Assembly: GCF_006715725.1 (NCBI RefSeq)
Contig: NZ_VFNU01000001.1
Span: 1,054,001-1,118,000 of the forward strand
Length of the DNA: 64,000 bases
Reading direction: 5' to 3'
Source: Nocardioides sp. SLBN-35
GTDB lineage: Bacteria > Actinomycetota > Actinomycetes > Propionibacteriales > Nocardioidaceae
Positions within the stretch are counted from its first letter, which is position 1; each line of letters starts with the position of its first letter. Below, in pieces: positions 53,149 through 62,352 of the stretch. Made by a program: the position numbers and the translations under genes. The notes below the pieces were generated by a model. It saw only the letters and a list, made by a program, of their open reading frames with translations. It had not been told where the DNA came from and ran no database searches.

Positions 53149-53310
53149 AGCCTTGATCCGTGGATGGGCGCCGTAGCGAGCGGCACCAGAGGGGTGCGAT
53201 GGCAAGGCGCGGGCGCGAAGTCGTGCTTGTCCGCCCATCGAGCGTCCGCAACGCTGCCAGCGTGCCGCGCTGGTGCCGCGCAGTAGGCGAGCCATCCACG
53301 GATCGAGGCT
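53149..53310. repeat. 162-bp element with 19-bp terminal inverted repeats (copy B)
   Basis: Arms AGCCTTGATCCGTGGATGG (53149-53167) and CCATCCACGGATCGAGGCT (53292-53310), one mismatch, around a 124-bp core. In reverse complement the core lines up with copy A (6151-6274) over blocks such as GCACGCTGGC and CTTCGCGCC and TGCCATCGCA-like words. The right arm runs into the stop codon of the next gene. The rest of the gap 53064-53148 is the promoter side of the LuxR gene. Confidence 0.75.
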
Positions 53311-53672
53311 CAAGCGCGGGCGTCGCCGCCCCAGTTGGCGAGCTTCACCGCGATGTCGTGCAGGCGGGCCTCGGGCACACCCTCGGCCTCGAAGGCCAGC
53401 TGGACATGGTCGCCCGACGTACGCGCCAGGCCGACCTTCCCGGCCTCGGGAAGGTGCTCGATGATCCGGATCAGGCGGTTGCCGATCCGGCCGAGCTGCG
53501 AGGCGTGGTCGTCGGAGAGCTGGCCGAGGGCCTCGGGCTCGCGGTGGTGCAGGGTCAGGCCGAGCCGGGCACCGGCGTCGTGGCGGGCGAGGATCCAGAC
53601 CTCGTCCTCCCAGATCACCTGGCCGGGGGCGAAGGACGAGCTGTCGATGAGCGGCTGCGCGGACTCCGTCAT
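53310..53672 (-). CDS. Small HIT-like protein lacking the histidine triad
   Basis: 120 residues. WEDEVWILARHDAGARLGLTLHHRE and LSDDHASQLGRIGNRLIRIIEHL resemble the N-terminal part of HIT proteins, but where the triad should be the sequence is SGDHVQLAFEAE. Probably catalytically inactive or a different fold. ATG 53672; CAGAGT lies 6 nt upstream. Its stop is in the repeat arm. Divergent from the sigma gene, 94 bp apart. Confidence 0.55.
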   Translation of the reverse strand: MTESAQPLIDSSSFAPGQVIWEDEVWILARHDAGARLGLTLHHREPEALGQLSDDHASQLGRIGNRLIRIIEHLPEAGKVGLARTSGDHVQLAFEAEGVPEARLHDIAVKLANWGGDARA

Positions 53673-53766
53673 GGCGACACTCTGCCATCCGCGGTTCCGG
53701 CGCGGAGCAGGACCCCCGAGTTTCCATCGGTGCAACGATCGTCCTGCTGCCGGACAGGAGAGGAGT

Positions 53767-54318
53767 ATGGGAGAGGACGACTTCCGCCGCCTGTACGACG
53801 CGCACTTCGACGCCGTGCTCGGCTTCGCCCTGCGCCGCACCGACCGGCCGGAGGACGCCGCCGACGTCACGGCCGACACCTTCCTGGTCGCATGGCGGCG
53901 GGTGGCCCACGTGCCGCAGGGCGACGCCGCCCGCCCCTGGCTGTACGGCGTCGCCCGCCGCACCCTCGCCAACCACCGCCGCGGTGAGGGCCGCCGGGCT
54001 GCGCTCGGCGACCGGCTGCGCCGCCAGCTCGCCCATGCCGTGGCCGACCTCGCCGACGAGGTGGTCCACCGCGCCGACGTCACCGCCGCGATGAAGCGGC
54101 TCAGCGCCCGCGACGAGGAGGTACTCCAGCTGCACCTGTGGGAGGGCCTCGAGCCGCGCGAGATCGCCGACGTGCTCGGCGTCCCGGCGACCGTCGTACG
54201 GCCCCGGCTGTCGCGGGCCCGCTCGCGTCTTCGCGAGCTGCTCGGCAACGATCCGCCGGCCCCCGGACATCTCCCTGCAGAACCCGCCACCACGATCCGG
54301 AAGGAGGGCCCCCGATGA
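53767..54318 (+). CDS. ECF sigma factor
   Basis: 183 residues. Region 2: LYDAHFDAVLGFALRRTDRPEDAADVTADTFLVAWRR; region 4: LSARDEEVLQLHLWEGLEPREIADVLGVPATVVRPRLSRAR. A sigma-70 group 4 protein. ATG 53767 with AGGAGAGGAG just upstream. ATGA overlap with the next gene, which it probably shares a transcript with. Confidence 0.93.
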   Translation: MGEDDFRRLYDAHFDAVLGFALRRTDRPEDAADVTADTFLVAWRRVAHVPQGDAARPWLYGVARRTLANHRRGEGRRAALGDRLRRQLAHAVADLADEVVHRADVTAAMKRLSARDEEVLQLHLWEGLEPREIADVLGVPATVVRPRLSRARSRLRELLGNDPPAPGHLPAEPATTIRKEGPR

Positions 54319-55385
54319 ACAGCCCGATCACCGACGCCGGCGTCGCCGGCCTACCCATCCGCGAGGGTCGTGCCGAGCTGCTGGAGGAGATCATGTCCCT
54401 CGCCCCTGTCGAGACCACCGAGCCCGCGCCCGTAGGCCGCCATCGCCGTGTCCTGCCCGTCCTCGCCGCCGCGGCTGCCGTCCTGGCCGTGGTCGGTGGC
54501 GTCGCATGGCTGGGCCTGCAGCGCGATCCGCAGGCCACTGCGCCGGTACCCCTCGCCGACGGGCCGGGCGCCGGCCCCGGAGAGCTCGCCGTCCTCACCG
54601 CTCCCGGCTGGTCGGTCACCTATGTCACCGACGACCCGAAGAGCGGGGGCGAGCTCGACTACGAGCACGCCACGGACGACAGCACCCTCGAGATCATGTG
54701 GCGCCCCGCGAAGCTCTACGACGCCTACGTCGTCGACCGCAACGACATCGGCACCCCGGTCGACGTCGACCTGCTCGGCAAGCGCTCGTTGATGTGGGCC
54801 TACGGCAAGCGCGACCACACCGTCATCCGCCCCGTCGAGGGCAGGTTCTCGCTCGAGGTCCGTGGCTCCGGCATGGACGAGACCGCCTTCCGCGCGGTCC
54901 TCGCGCAGCTCGAGCTGGTCGGGCACGACCGGCTCCAGCAGCACCTGCCCGACGAGGCGATCCTCGACGACGAGCGGGCCGCCGCGATCGACGAGGCGTT
55001 GACCGGCATCCCGCTGCCCTCGACGTTGAGCCGGGCCGACATCCTCAGCACCGGTCTGACCCACTACGAGGTCGTCGCCGACGTCACCGCGGCGGTCACT
55101 TGCGCGTGGATCGACTGGTTCGAGAGTGCCCGCTCGGATCACCGGGCCGCGGCCGTCGAGCAGGCGCAGCAGGCGCTGGCCACCGCGCACGACTGGCCCG
55201 CCCTCGACGACATCGCCGACGAGGGCGGCTGGTCCGACGCGATCTGGCAGTACGCCGACATCGTGGTCGCCGGTGCCCCGACGGCGCGCGACCAGGAGCT
55301 GCTCGACGGCCGCTTCGACGGGATCGGGTGCCCGGGCGGCGGGAGTGCGGGTGGCCCCGCGATCGACGGGGTCCCGGCGCCGTAG
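54315..55385 (+). CDS. Membrane protein coupled to sigma factor (possible anti-sigma)
   Basis: 356 residues. Cytoplasmic N-terminus of about 42, one membrane helix (about 43-65), then a large outer domain with no family I recognise. The N-terminal part is small and lacks an obvious anti-sigma motif; the coupling (ATGA) to the sigma gene is the main argument. Its stop codon TAG is also the first three bases of the purC -10 box TAGTCT. Confidence 0.65.
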   Translation: MNSPITDAGVAGLPIREGRAELLEEIMSLAPVETTEPAPVGRHRRVLPVLAAAAAVLAVVGGVAWLGLQRDPQATAPVPLADGPGAGPGELAVLTAPGWSVTYVTDDPKSGGELDYEHATDDSTLEIMWRPAKLYDAYVVDRNDIGTPVDVDLLGKRSLMWAYGKRDHTVIRPVEGRFSLEVRGSGMDETAFRAVLAQLELVGHDRLQQHLPDEAILDDERAAAIDEALTGIPLPSTLSRADILSTGLTHYEVVADVTAAVTCAWIDWFESARSDHRAAAVEQAQQALATAHDWPALDDIADEGGWSDAIWQYADIVVAGAPTARDQELLDGRFDGIGCPGGGSAGGPAIDGVPAP

Positions 55386-55388
55386 TCT
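55383..55388 (+). promoter_or_regulatory. -10 box of purC (leaderless-type)
   Basis: TAGTCT, 7 nt, then GTG 55396; the box overlaps the stop of the preceding gene. Confidence 0.55.
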
Positions 55389-55395
55389 GTGGCGC

Positions 55396-56298
55396 GTGAC
55401 GCTCGCGAACATCCCGCCCGCGCCGGCGCTCCCCGGCACCCGCCACCTGCACTCCGGGAAGGTCCGCGACCTCTACGAGCTCACCGAGGGCCCGTACGCC
55501 GGCAAGCTGCTGATGGTCGCCAGCGACCGGCTCTCGATCTTCGACTTCGTGCTGGAGACGACGATCCCCGACAAGGGCGAGATCCTCACCCGGATGTCGT
55601 CGTGGTGGTTCGACCAGCTCGCCCCGCTGGTCCCCAACCACGTCGTCTCGACCGACGTCCCCGACGCCGTCCGCGGCCGGGCGGTGATCTGCGAGCGGCT
55701 CGACATGTTCCCCGTCGAGTGCGTCGCGCGCGGCTACCTCACCGGCTCCGGCCTGCTCGACTACCGCGCCACCGGCGAGGTCTGCGGCATCGCCCTGCCC
55801 GCCGGCCTCGAGGACGGCAGTCGCCTGCCCGAGCCGATCTTCACCCCGGCCACGAAGGCCGAGCTCGGCGACCACGACGAGAACGTCTCGTACGACGCCG
55901 TGGCCGCCACCGTCGGCGCCGAGGCGGCCGAGGCGCTGCGCGAGCTGACCCTGCGGGTCTACGGCCGCGCCGAGGAGATCGCCCGCGAGCAGGGCATCAT
56001 CCTCGCCGACACCAAGTTCGAGTTCGGCGTCGCGCCGGGCGGCGAGGGCACCATCGTGCTCGCCGACGAGGTGCTCACCCCCGACTCGTCGCGGTACTGG
56101 CCGGCCGACGACTGGCAGCCCGGCCGCGCGCAGGCGTCGTACGACAAGCAGATCGTGCGCAACTGGGCCCTCTCGCCCGAGAGCGGCTGGGACAAGGCGT
56201 CCGGCGAGGCGCCGCCGCCGCTGCCCGCCGAGGTCGTCGAGCGCACCCGCAGCCGCTACATCGAGGCCTACGAGCGGCTGACCGGCGAGAGGTTCTGA
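55396..56298 (+). CDS. purC: SAICAR synthetase
   Basis: 300 residues. Joins CAIR and aspartate, step 8 of IMP synthesis. Signatures: HSGKVRDLYEL (near 20), MVASDRLSIFDF, ECVARGYLTGSG and DTKFEFG. The length and the C-terminal DDWQPGRAQASYDKQ are those of the longer single-domain form. GTG 55396 (MTLANIPPAP). No ribosome site; see the -10 box at 55383. Confidence 0.97.
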   Translation: MTLANIPPAPALPGTRHLHSGKVRDLYELTEGPYAGKLLMVASDRLSIFDFVLETTIPDKGEILTRMSSWWFDQLAPLVPNHVVSTDVPDAVRGRAVICERLDMFPVECVARGYLTGSGLLDYRATGEVCGIALPAGLEDGSRLPEPIFTPATKAELGDHDENVSYDAVAATVGAEAAEALRELTLRVYGRAEEIAREQGIILADTKFEFGVAPGGEGTIVLADEVLTPDSSRYWPADDWQPGRAQASYDKQIVRNWALSPESGWDKASGEAPPPLPAEVVERTRSRYIEAYERLTGERF

Positions 56299-56392
56299 CC
56301 CGACCCGCCCGCCCGGGCAGGTTGGTCCCGGGCACAAGCCCGTTCCGGACGGATTGGTCCCGCGACCAGTGACCGCCGTCACGACCGGCAAG

Positions 56393-56398
56393 TAGGTT
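56393..56398 (+). promoter_or_regulatory. -10 box of acyl-CoA ligase gene (leaderless-type)
   Basis: TAGGTT, 7 nt, then ATG 56406. The upstream gap has two copies of TTGGTCCCG, at about 56319 and 56354. Confidence 0.55.
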
Positions 56399-56405
56399 GT
56401 GCCGC

Positions 56406-57980
56406 ATGACGAACCTCGCCGAGTTCCTCGAGAACAGCGCCCAGTCCTATCCCGACCGCACGGCCATCGTCTTCGGGGACACCCGGCTGTCGTACCCCCA
56501 GGTCAACGGCGCCGCCAACCAGGTCGCCAACCTCCTCGTCTCGCGGGGCATCAAGCCGGGCGACAAGGTGGCGCTGAGCTGCCCGAACCTGCCCTACTTC
56601 ACGATCATCTACTACGGCATCCTCAAGGCCGGCGCGAGCGTCGTACCGCTCAACGTGCTGCTCAAGGGCCGCGAGGTCGCCTACCACCTGGGCGACTCCG
56701 ACGCGAAGGCCTACTTCGCCTTCCAGGGCACCCCCGACCTGGCCATCGGCGAGGAGGGGTACGCCGGCTTCCAGGCCGCCGACGGCTGCGAGCACTTCTT
56801 CGTCATCACCGCCGACCCGACGGCCCCCTCGCCGATCGAGGGCACCGAGACCTTCGGCCAGGCCCTCGCCGGCCAGCCGCCGACGTTCGACACCGTCGAC
56901 GTCTCCGACGACGACACCGCCGTGATCCTCTACACCTCCGGCACCACCGGCCAGCCCAAGGGCGCCGAGCTGCGGCACCGCAACATGCGCGACAACGCGC
57001 TCGCCGGCAAGGACCTGTTCGGCGCCGACCCGGCCAACCCCGACACCTTCTTGTGCGTGCTGCCACTGTTCCACTCGTTCGGCCAGACCGTCATCCAGAA
57101 CGGCGCCTTCGCCTTCGGCGGCACGGTCGTGATGCTGCCGCGCTTCGAGGCGGCGCCGGCGATCGCGCTGATGCTCAAGGAGAAGGTCTCCTTCTTCGCC
57201 GGCGTCCCGACGATGTACTGGGGCCTGCTCAACGCCCTCGACGAGACCGTCGACGTCAAGGCCCTCGCCGAGAACCTGCGGGTCGCGGTCGCCGGTGGCG
57301 CGGCCCTCCCGGTCGAGGTGCACCACCAGTTCGAGGAGCGCTTCGGCGTGGTCATCCTCGAGGGCTACGGCCTCTCCGAGACCTCGCCCGTCGCGAGCTT
57401 CTCGCGGCTCGGCTCGCCGGTCCGGGTCGGCTCCATCGGTACGCCGATCCCCGGCGTCGAGATGAAGCTGCTGGAGCCGGAGTCCTGGGACGAAATCGAT
57501 GCAGGCAAGGACCCCGACGGCACCTCTGCTGTTGGGGAGATCGCCATCAAGGGCCACAACATCATGAAGGGCTACTACAAGCGGCCCGATGCCACCGCCG
57601 AGGCGATCAGCGAGGACGGCTGGTTCCGCTCCGGCGACCTCGGCCGCAAGGACGCCGACGGCTGGTACTACATCGTCGACCGTTCCAAGGACATGATCAT
57701 CCGCGGCGGCTTCAACGTGTACCCGCGCGAGATCGAGGAGGTCCTCCTCACCCACCCGGCCGTCTCCCTGGCCGCCGTGATCGGTGTCCCGCACGAGAGC
57801 CACGGCGAGGAGATCAAGGCGTTCGTCATCCTCAAGCCGGGCGCCAGCGCCACGCCTGAGGAGATCGTGACCTGGGGCAAGGAGCAGATGGCGGCCTACA
57901 AGTACCCGCGCATCGTCGAGGTCGTCGAGAGCCTGCCGATGACCGCCACCGGCAAGATCCTCAAGCGCGAGCTGTCCTAG
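56406..57980 (+). CDS. Long-chain fatty-acid-CoA ligase (FadD-type)
   Basis: 524 residues, adenylate-forming enzyme. P-loop YTSGTTGQPKGA (about 179-190), GYGLSETSP (A5), SGDLGRKDADGWYYIVDRSKDMI (A7-A8) and the C-terminal Lys in TATGKILKRELS. It activates a fatty or other organic acid with ATP and joins it to CoA. The acid is not known. Stop TAG is the first of five repeated CTAG units. Confidence 0.9.
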   Translation: MTNLAEFLENSAQSYPDRTAIVFGDTRLSYPQVNGAANQVANLLVSRGIKPGDKVALSCPNLPYFTIIYYGILKAGASVVPLNVLLKGREVAYHLGDSDAKAYFAFQGTPDLAIGEEGYAGFQAADGCEHFFVITADPTAPSPIEGTETFGQALAGQPPTFDTVDVSDDDTAVILYTSGTTGQPKGAELRHRNMRDNALAGKDLFGADPANPDTFLCVLPLFHSFGQTVIQNGAFAFGGTVVMLPRFEAAPAIALMLKEKVSFFAGVPTMYWGLLNALDETVDVKALAENLRVAVAGGAALPVEVHHQFEERFGVVILEGYGLSETSPVASFSRLGSPVRVGSIGTPIPGVEMKLLEPESWDEIDAGKDPDGTSAVGEIAIKGHNIMKGYYKRPDATAEAISEDGWFRSGDLGRKDADGWYYIVDRSKDMIIRGGFNVYPREIEEVLLTHPAVSLAAVIGVPHESHGEEIKAFVILKPGASATPEEIVTWGKEQMAAYKYPRIVEVVESLPMTATGKILKRELS

Positions 57981-58037
57981 CCCCGCCCTAGCCCCGCCCT
58001 AGCCCCGCCCTAGCCCCGCCCTAGCCCCGCCCTAGCC
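57977..58037. repeat. 11-bp tandem repeat (CTAGCCCCGCC) between convergent stops
   Basis: Five exact CTAGCCCCGCC units (57977-58031) plus the start of a sixth. CTAG is a stop codon (TAG) on both strands. Its period of 11 puts a stop in all three frames of both strands. The first TAG ends the acyl-CoA ligase; the last CTA (58032-58034) is the stop of the minus-strand lipoprotein. Confidence 0.9.
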
Positions 58038-60380
58038 AGCCCGCAGCACCTTACGGGCGAGCCGGAGCACCGTGTCCTCGGTGCTCCGGCCCAGCCCCGC
58101 CCCCCAGCGGCTGTAGTCGATGTTGACGAGCAGGTTGCCCTTGCGCAGCCACAGCTCGCGCCGGCTGTTGGCGTAGCCGTCCTCGGCCACGGTCGCGTCG
58201 CTGGCCAGCAGGTCGGCACGGTCGCCGAGGCCCCTCACCCGACGGGCGTCGTACACGCTCGCGGCGTGGATCGCCGCGGCGGTCGCCGTGGCGTCGGCGC
58301 CGGAGAAGCGCGAGCCGTCGACGGCGTACGCGTGCGCGGTGAGGTCGTCGGCCTCGTCGCCGGCCTCGGTCCAGGCGCAGGAGGAGACCCGCGGGTTCAC
58401 GCCGCTGCGCGTGATGACGGTCTTCTCGAGGAGTCCCGCACCCCGCGCGTCGCGGTCGAGCAGTGCGCACACGTCCGGTGCGGCGGCACGGTCGCCGTCC
58501 GCCGGCCGGGCCGGGTCGGCGCCGAGGTCGAGCCCGTACGACGCCAGCGCTTCTCGCGCGACCAGCAGCAGCCCGTCCTCCACCTGTCCCAAGGGCGGCG
58601 GTGCGGCGTGTCGGTAGCCGACGTCGAAGCCGCCGGCGTACTGCGCCACGACCACCACGTTGCGCACCCGCACCACGAGGTAGCCGGCCGTGTCGGCGCC
58701 GATCGACCCGCTGAGGTCGGCCGCCGAGACGGCCCATGCCTCGTCGCCCAGGCCGTCGACCGGCCGGGCCGGGGCGAGCTCGAGCTCGACCCGGTTGCCG
58801 GTGCGCCCCGGCGCCTCGGCGACCAGCTGCCGGACGACCTCCTCGGCGGCCTCGGTCGCGGTCCGCGCCTCCTGGTCTCCGGCGGCGGGCGTGGGCCGGG
58901 CGACGGTCACGTCGACCCACAGGTCCCGGCTGGAGTACGACGGCTCGGCGGTCTCCGACCAGTGGCAGTCGATCGGGGCCGGGAGGTCGCGGCTCGCGTC
59001 GAGCGCGAGCAGGTGGAGGGACCGGTCGCTGACTGCGAGGCAGTCTGCGACATCGCGGACATCGCCGTCCTGCCAGGCCGGCTCGGCCTGGGGCGCGGTC
59101 ACCTCGGGATCGGCGTCCGGCAGGGTGACCCGGCGGATCTCGTCGGCGGTGCCGAGCAGCACGGCGTCGCCGTCGAGGGCGAGGGCGGACGACGGCTGCG
59201 GGACGACGCCCATCACGCCGCTGTCCTCACCGGTGCGCAGGTCCCAGCGGTGCAGCCAGGTCCGGCCCTCGTCGTCGCCGGACCGGCGCTGCGCGTCGGA
59301 CGTGGCGACCACGACGCCGTCGGCGTCCACGCCGGCCACGGTCCGGACGAGCAGGTTCGTGCCCGGCTCCTGGACCTGCCTGCTCCACAGCTGCTCGCCG
59401 GTCGCCAGGTCGAAGGCGTACAGCCGCGCTCCGGACCGGACGTCGCCGGGGGACGTCGTACTGCCGACGAGCACGTCGCCGGCCACGCCGAGCGCGGTGA
59501 ACGCACTGCCCGCGTACGCGTCGAGCTGCCGGCCGATCGCCACACCGGGGGTGGGGTCGTCCCGGGTGAACCGCCGCAGCGTGGTGTGGCCGCGCTCGGT
59601 GAGGGCGAGGACGAGGGGGTCGGAGCTGACCACCGCACCCGGCCGCAGGTCCCCGCCACGGCGCCCGGCCGCCCGGTGCCACAGCTGCTTGCCGGAGTCG
59701 ACGTCGTAGAGGGCGAAGGCGCCCTCGCCGTCGGTCTGCGGGATCCAGCCGGTGCCGTGGTCGTCGGGCGTGCTCGCGTCGACCGGGTCGTGCCAGACCG
59801 CGAGCGTGCGGCCGTCGGAGTCCGCCTCGTTCGCGCACTTGCGGTCGTGCGGCGCGATGACGCCGAGCCGGCTCCCGTCCGCGACCGCGAGCCGCGTGAC
59901 CTGGCCGCAGAACTGGACCAGGGTGAGCGCCCGCTCCCCGAGCCCCAGCGCCATCCCGCCGCTGTCGTACCGCTTCGACACCAGCGGGATCCGGACCGTC
60001 CAGCGCAGCTCGCCGGTGACCCCGTCGACGAGGGACACCGTCTGGCACTTCCTGCCGTGGGTGACGGCGACGTCGCCGGCCGCGTTGGGCTCACTCGCCG
60101 CGCACTTGGCGTCCACGTCCTGAGTCCAGCGGACCGATCCGTCCTTGCCGAGTGCGGTCACCCCGGAGCCGGCCACGACGTACCCGTCGGCCGTCGGCGT
60201 CACGCGGGCGTTGAGCGCGCTGACGGGTCGGGTCCAGTCGACGCTGAGCTCGGCGGGCCGGGGACCGGCACTACCGCCGGACCTGCCGGCCGGCTCGTCG
60301 GCCGTGTCGCAGGCGGCCGCCGTCAGGGCCAGCAGGACGGCGGCGACGGACGCGGCGGTACGACGAGGGGCCCGGAGCAT
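58032..60380 (-). CDS. Lipoprotein with PQQ-like beta-propeller
   Basis: 782 residues. Lipobox ALTAAAC with Cys24. Then a PQQ/YncE-like propeller (about 50-440; phrases GVTGELRWTV, DVDSGKQLWHRAA, DLATGEQLWSR), a linker, and a C-terminal region (about 480-780) with features of DUF3558-type domains (CALLDRDARGAG, SSCAWTE, NLLVNIDYSRW). Outer surface, role unknown. ATG 60380 with AGGAGG 7 nt upstream. Confidence 0.85.
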   Translation of the reverse strand: MLRAPRRTAASVAAVLLALTAAACDTADEPAGRSGGSAGPRPAELSVDWTRPVSALNARVTPTADGYVVAGSGVTALGKDGSVRWTQDVDAKCAASEPNAAGDVAVTHGRKCQTVSLVDGVTGELRWTVRIPLVSKRYDSGGMALGLGERALTLVQFCGQVTRLAVADGSRLGVIAPHDRKCANEADSDGRTLAVWHDPVDASTPDDHGTGWIPQTDGEGAFALYDVDSGKQLWHRAAGRRGGDLRPGAVVSSDPLVLALTERGHTTLRRFTRDDPTPGVAIGRQLDAYAGSAFTALGVAGDVLVGSTTSPGDVRSGARLYAFDLATGEQLWSRQVQEPGTNLLVRTVAGVDADGVVVATSDAQRRSGDDEGRTWLHRWDLRTGEDSGVMGVVPQPSSALALDGDAVLLGTADEIRRVTLPDADPEVTAPQAEPAWQDGDVRDVADCLAVSDRSLHLLALDASRDLPAPIDCHWSETAEPSYSSRDLWVDVTVARPTPAAGDQEARTATEAAEEVVRQLVAEAPGRTGNRVELELAPARPVDGLGDEAWAVSAADLSGSIGADTAGYLVVRVRNVVVVAQYAGGFDVGYRHAAPPPLGQVEDGLLLVAREALASYGLDLGADPARPADGDRAAAPDVCALLDRDARGAGLLEKTVITRSGVNPRVSSCAWTEAGDEADDLTAHAYAVDGSRFSGADATATAAAIHAASVYDARRVRGLGDRADLLASDATVAEDGYANSRRELWLRKGNLLVNIDYSRWGAGLGRSTEDTVLRLARKVLRAG

Positions 60381-60422
60381 GGGACGCCTCCTACCCCGGC
60401 GGCCGCGGGCCGAACCCGCGGC

Positions 60423-60929
60423 TCAGGCGAACGGGTTCGGCAGCGCCCCCGGCAGCTTGGCGAGCAGCTCGCGGGCCTGCGCGGCCACCTTGTGCTCGAC
60501 CAGCACCTCGTAGCGGGTGGCGACCACGGAGCTGACCGAGGAGAAGTCACGCTGGCCGCGGGTCACGGCGTACCCGGCCAGGGCGAAGATGACGCCGAAC
60601 GCGATGCCCATCAGCGTCGTGGACAAGATGATCGCCCACGTGTCGCCCGTGCCGAAGAAGCTGAACAGGACGCCGACGAACAGCCCGAACCACAGTCCGC
60701 TCATCGCACCGCCGGCGGCCACGCGGCCGCTGGTGAGCCGGCCGGTGATCCGCTCGACCTGCTTGAGGTCGGTGCCGACGATCATGCAGTTCTGCACGGG
60801 GAATCCCTCGTCGGAGAGGAAGTCGACGGTGCGCTGCGCGGTCGCGTAGTCGTCGTACACGGCCAGCGACTGGGGGAACTCGAGCGCCAGCAGGGAGCGC
60901 GAGAACGCGCCGGGAGTGGGGTTGCTCAT
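60423..60929 (-). CDS. General stress protein 17M-like membrane protein
   Basis: 168 residues. AVYDDYATAQRTVDFLSDEGFPVQNCMIVGTDLKQVE is the general-stress-protein 17M domain, then two membrane helices (about 72-122) and a short tail. Members are linked with stress response; no enzyme activity known. ATG 60929, 6 nt after a CAGACT box. Confidence 0.85.
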   Translation of the reverse strand: MSNPTPGAFSRSLLALEFPQSLAVYDDYATAQRTVDFLSDEGFPVQNCMIVGTDLKQVERITGRLTSGRVAAGGAMSGLWFGLFVGVLFSFFGTGDTWAIILSTTLMGIAFGVIFALAGYAVTRGQRDFSSVSSVVATRYEVLVEHKVAAQARELLAKLPGALPNPFA

Positions 60930-60974
60930 GGCCCCAGTCTGCCCGGCGCGCGGCTCGGCCTGGTGATTCCAGGC

Positions 60975-61229
60975 TCACCTGCCCTCGGTGACCTCGTAGA
61001 TGTGGTCGGCGAGCAGGCCGTGGGCCTCGCGGTGCACCCGGGCGGCGGTCTCCGCGTCGGGGGCCTCGACGAGGCAGAAGACCTTGCCGGCCGTCTCGTC
61101 GACCCAGTAGCTCTTGTACTCCACGCCGTACTGGGCCTGCACCCGCAGGTCCTCGGCGTGGGCACCCGCGACATCGGCCGCGGTGGCGCCGTCGGGCAGG
61201 GTGTCGTGCACGTCCATGAAGAGTGCCAT
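60975..61229 (-). CDS. SCO4226-like (DUF4242) small protein
   Basis: 84 residues. MALFMDVHDTLPDGATAADV and GKVFCLVEAPDAETAARVHREAHGLLADHIYEV match the SCO4226 family of small nickel-binding proteins of Streptomyces (ferredoxin-like fold). Metal not proven here. ATG 61229. Divergent from the AraC gene, 44 bp apart. Confidence 0.8.
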   Translation of the reverse strand: MALFMDVHDTLPDGATAADVAGAHAEDLRVQAQYGVEYKSYWVDETAGKVFCLVEAPDAETAARVHREAHGLLADHIYEVTEGR

Positions 61230-61260
61230 CGTCTCGTTCCTTCGCTCGGTGGATGTCTGC

Positions 61261-61266
61261 CACAAT
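61261..61266 (+). promoter_or_regulatory. -10-like box of araC-type gene
   Basis: CACAAT, preceded by TGC, then 7 nt and GTG 61274; the geometry of the other leaderless-type promoters. Confidence 0.4.
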
Positions 61267-61273
61267 CAGGCTC

Positions 61274-62275
61274 GTGGCTCGGTCGCCCGTGGACCATGAC
61301 CGTGCCCCCGAACTACCTGACCAAGAACCCACGGACGCACTCGGGACCGCCCTGGACGGCCTGCAGGTCGGCGGCGCGATCTTCCTGCGCGCGCACTACA
61401 CCGAGGCCTGGGCGTTCCGGTCGGTCCCCAACGCCGACCTGGGCGCCCTCCTGGCCCCCGAGGCGCGCCGGATCGTCCCCTTCCACCTGGTCGACGCCGG
61501 GCGCTGCTGGATCGAGGTCGGCGACGAGCGGCACTGGGCCGAGGCCGGCGACGTCATCGTGCTGCCGTACGGCGACCGCCACCGGATGGGCGGCACCCGG
61601 GACGCGGTCGTGGTCGAGGTCGGCGGCCTGGTGCCGCAGCCGCCGTGGACCCGGATGCCGTTCATCGAGCACGGCGAGGGCGGCGAGCTCACGCACATCG
61701 TGTGCGGCTACATCACCTGCGAGGACCCGCTGTTCGACCCGGCGCTGCGGGCGCTGCCTCCTGTGCTCGTCGTACGCCTCGAGGGGGCTGCCGCCCAGTG
61801 GGTCCGGGCCAGCGTCGACTACGCGCTCCAGCGCACCGGCCTGGTCGACCCGGGCCACGCCGAGACGCCCCGCGAGCTGGTCCGGCTGCTCCTGCTCGAG
61901 GTGCTCCGGTTGCACCTCGCGAGCGCGCCGGCCGCCGACCGAGGCTTCGTGCGGGCGCTGCGCGACCCGGTGGTCGCCCCGGCGGTGGCGGCGATCCACC
62001 GGGCCCCGGAGGAGCACTGGACGGTCCGCGAGCTCGCCAGCGCCTGCCGGGTCTCCGCGTCTCTGCTCGACGACCGCTTCCGCAGCGTCCTCGGGATGCC
62101 CCCGATCCGCTATCTGACGACCTGGCGGATGCACGTCGCCCAGGACCTGCTGGCCACCACCCACCTCGGCGTCGCCGTGATCGCCCGACGGGTCGGCTAC
62201 GAGTCGGAGGAGGCCTTCAGCCGCGCCTTCAAGCGCAAGCACGGCGTCGCGCCGAGCGTGTGGCGCCGCGGCTGA
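61274..62275 (+). CDS. AraC-family transcriptional regulator with cupin domain
   Basis: 333 residues. The N-terminal half is a cupin-type sensor (VPFHLVDAGRCWIEVGDERHW, then GDVIVLPYGDRHRMGGT), the C-terminal third a double-HTH AraC domain (WTVRELASACRVSASLLDDRFRSVLGMPPIRYLTTWRM and VAVIARRVGYESEEAFSRAFKRKHGVAPSVWR). Ligand and targets unknown; the divergent stress gene is a candidate. GTG 61274 is preferred over starts upstream because of the CACAAT box. Confidence 0.9.
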   Translation: MARSPVDHDRAPELPDQEPTDALGTALDGLQVGGAIFLRAHYTEAWAFRSVPNADLGALLAPEARRIVPFHLVDAGRCWIEVGDERHWAEAGDVIVLPYGDRHRMGGTRDAVVVEVGGLVPQPPWTRMPFIEHGEGGELTHIVCGYITCEDPLFDPALRALPPVLVVRLEGAAAQWVRASVDYALQRTGLVDPGHAETPRELVRLLLLEVLRLHLASAPAADRGFVRALRDPVVAPAVAAIHRAPEEHWTVRELASACRVSASLLDDRFRSVLGMPPIRYLTTWRMHVAQDLLATTHLGVAVIARRVGYESEEAFSRAFKRKHGVAPSVWRRG

Positions 62276-62339
62276 TCGGGCGGCCGGCCGGCCGTGTCCG
62301 CGACGGCGACCGCGAATCGGTCCCAGCGCCCGGCGGCAC

Positions 62340-62345
62340 TAGACT
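62340..62345 (+). promoter_or_regulatory. -10 box of purSQ (leaderless-type)
   Basis: TAGACT, 7 nt, then GTG 62353. Confidence 0.55.
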
Positions 62346-62352
62346 GCGGGCC

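Noticed and set aside
53767..55385. Partner of the sigma factor as a zinc anti-sigma factor
   Set aside because: No HxxxCxxC motif in the N-terminal part.
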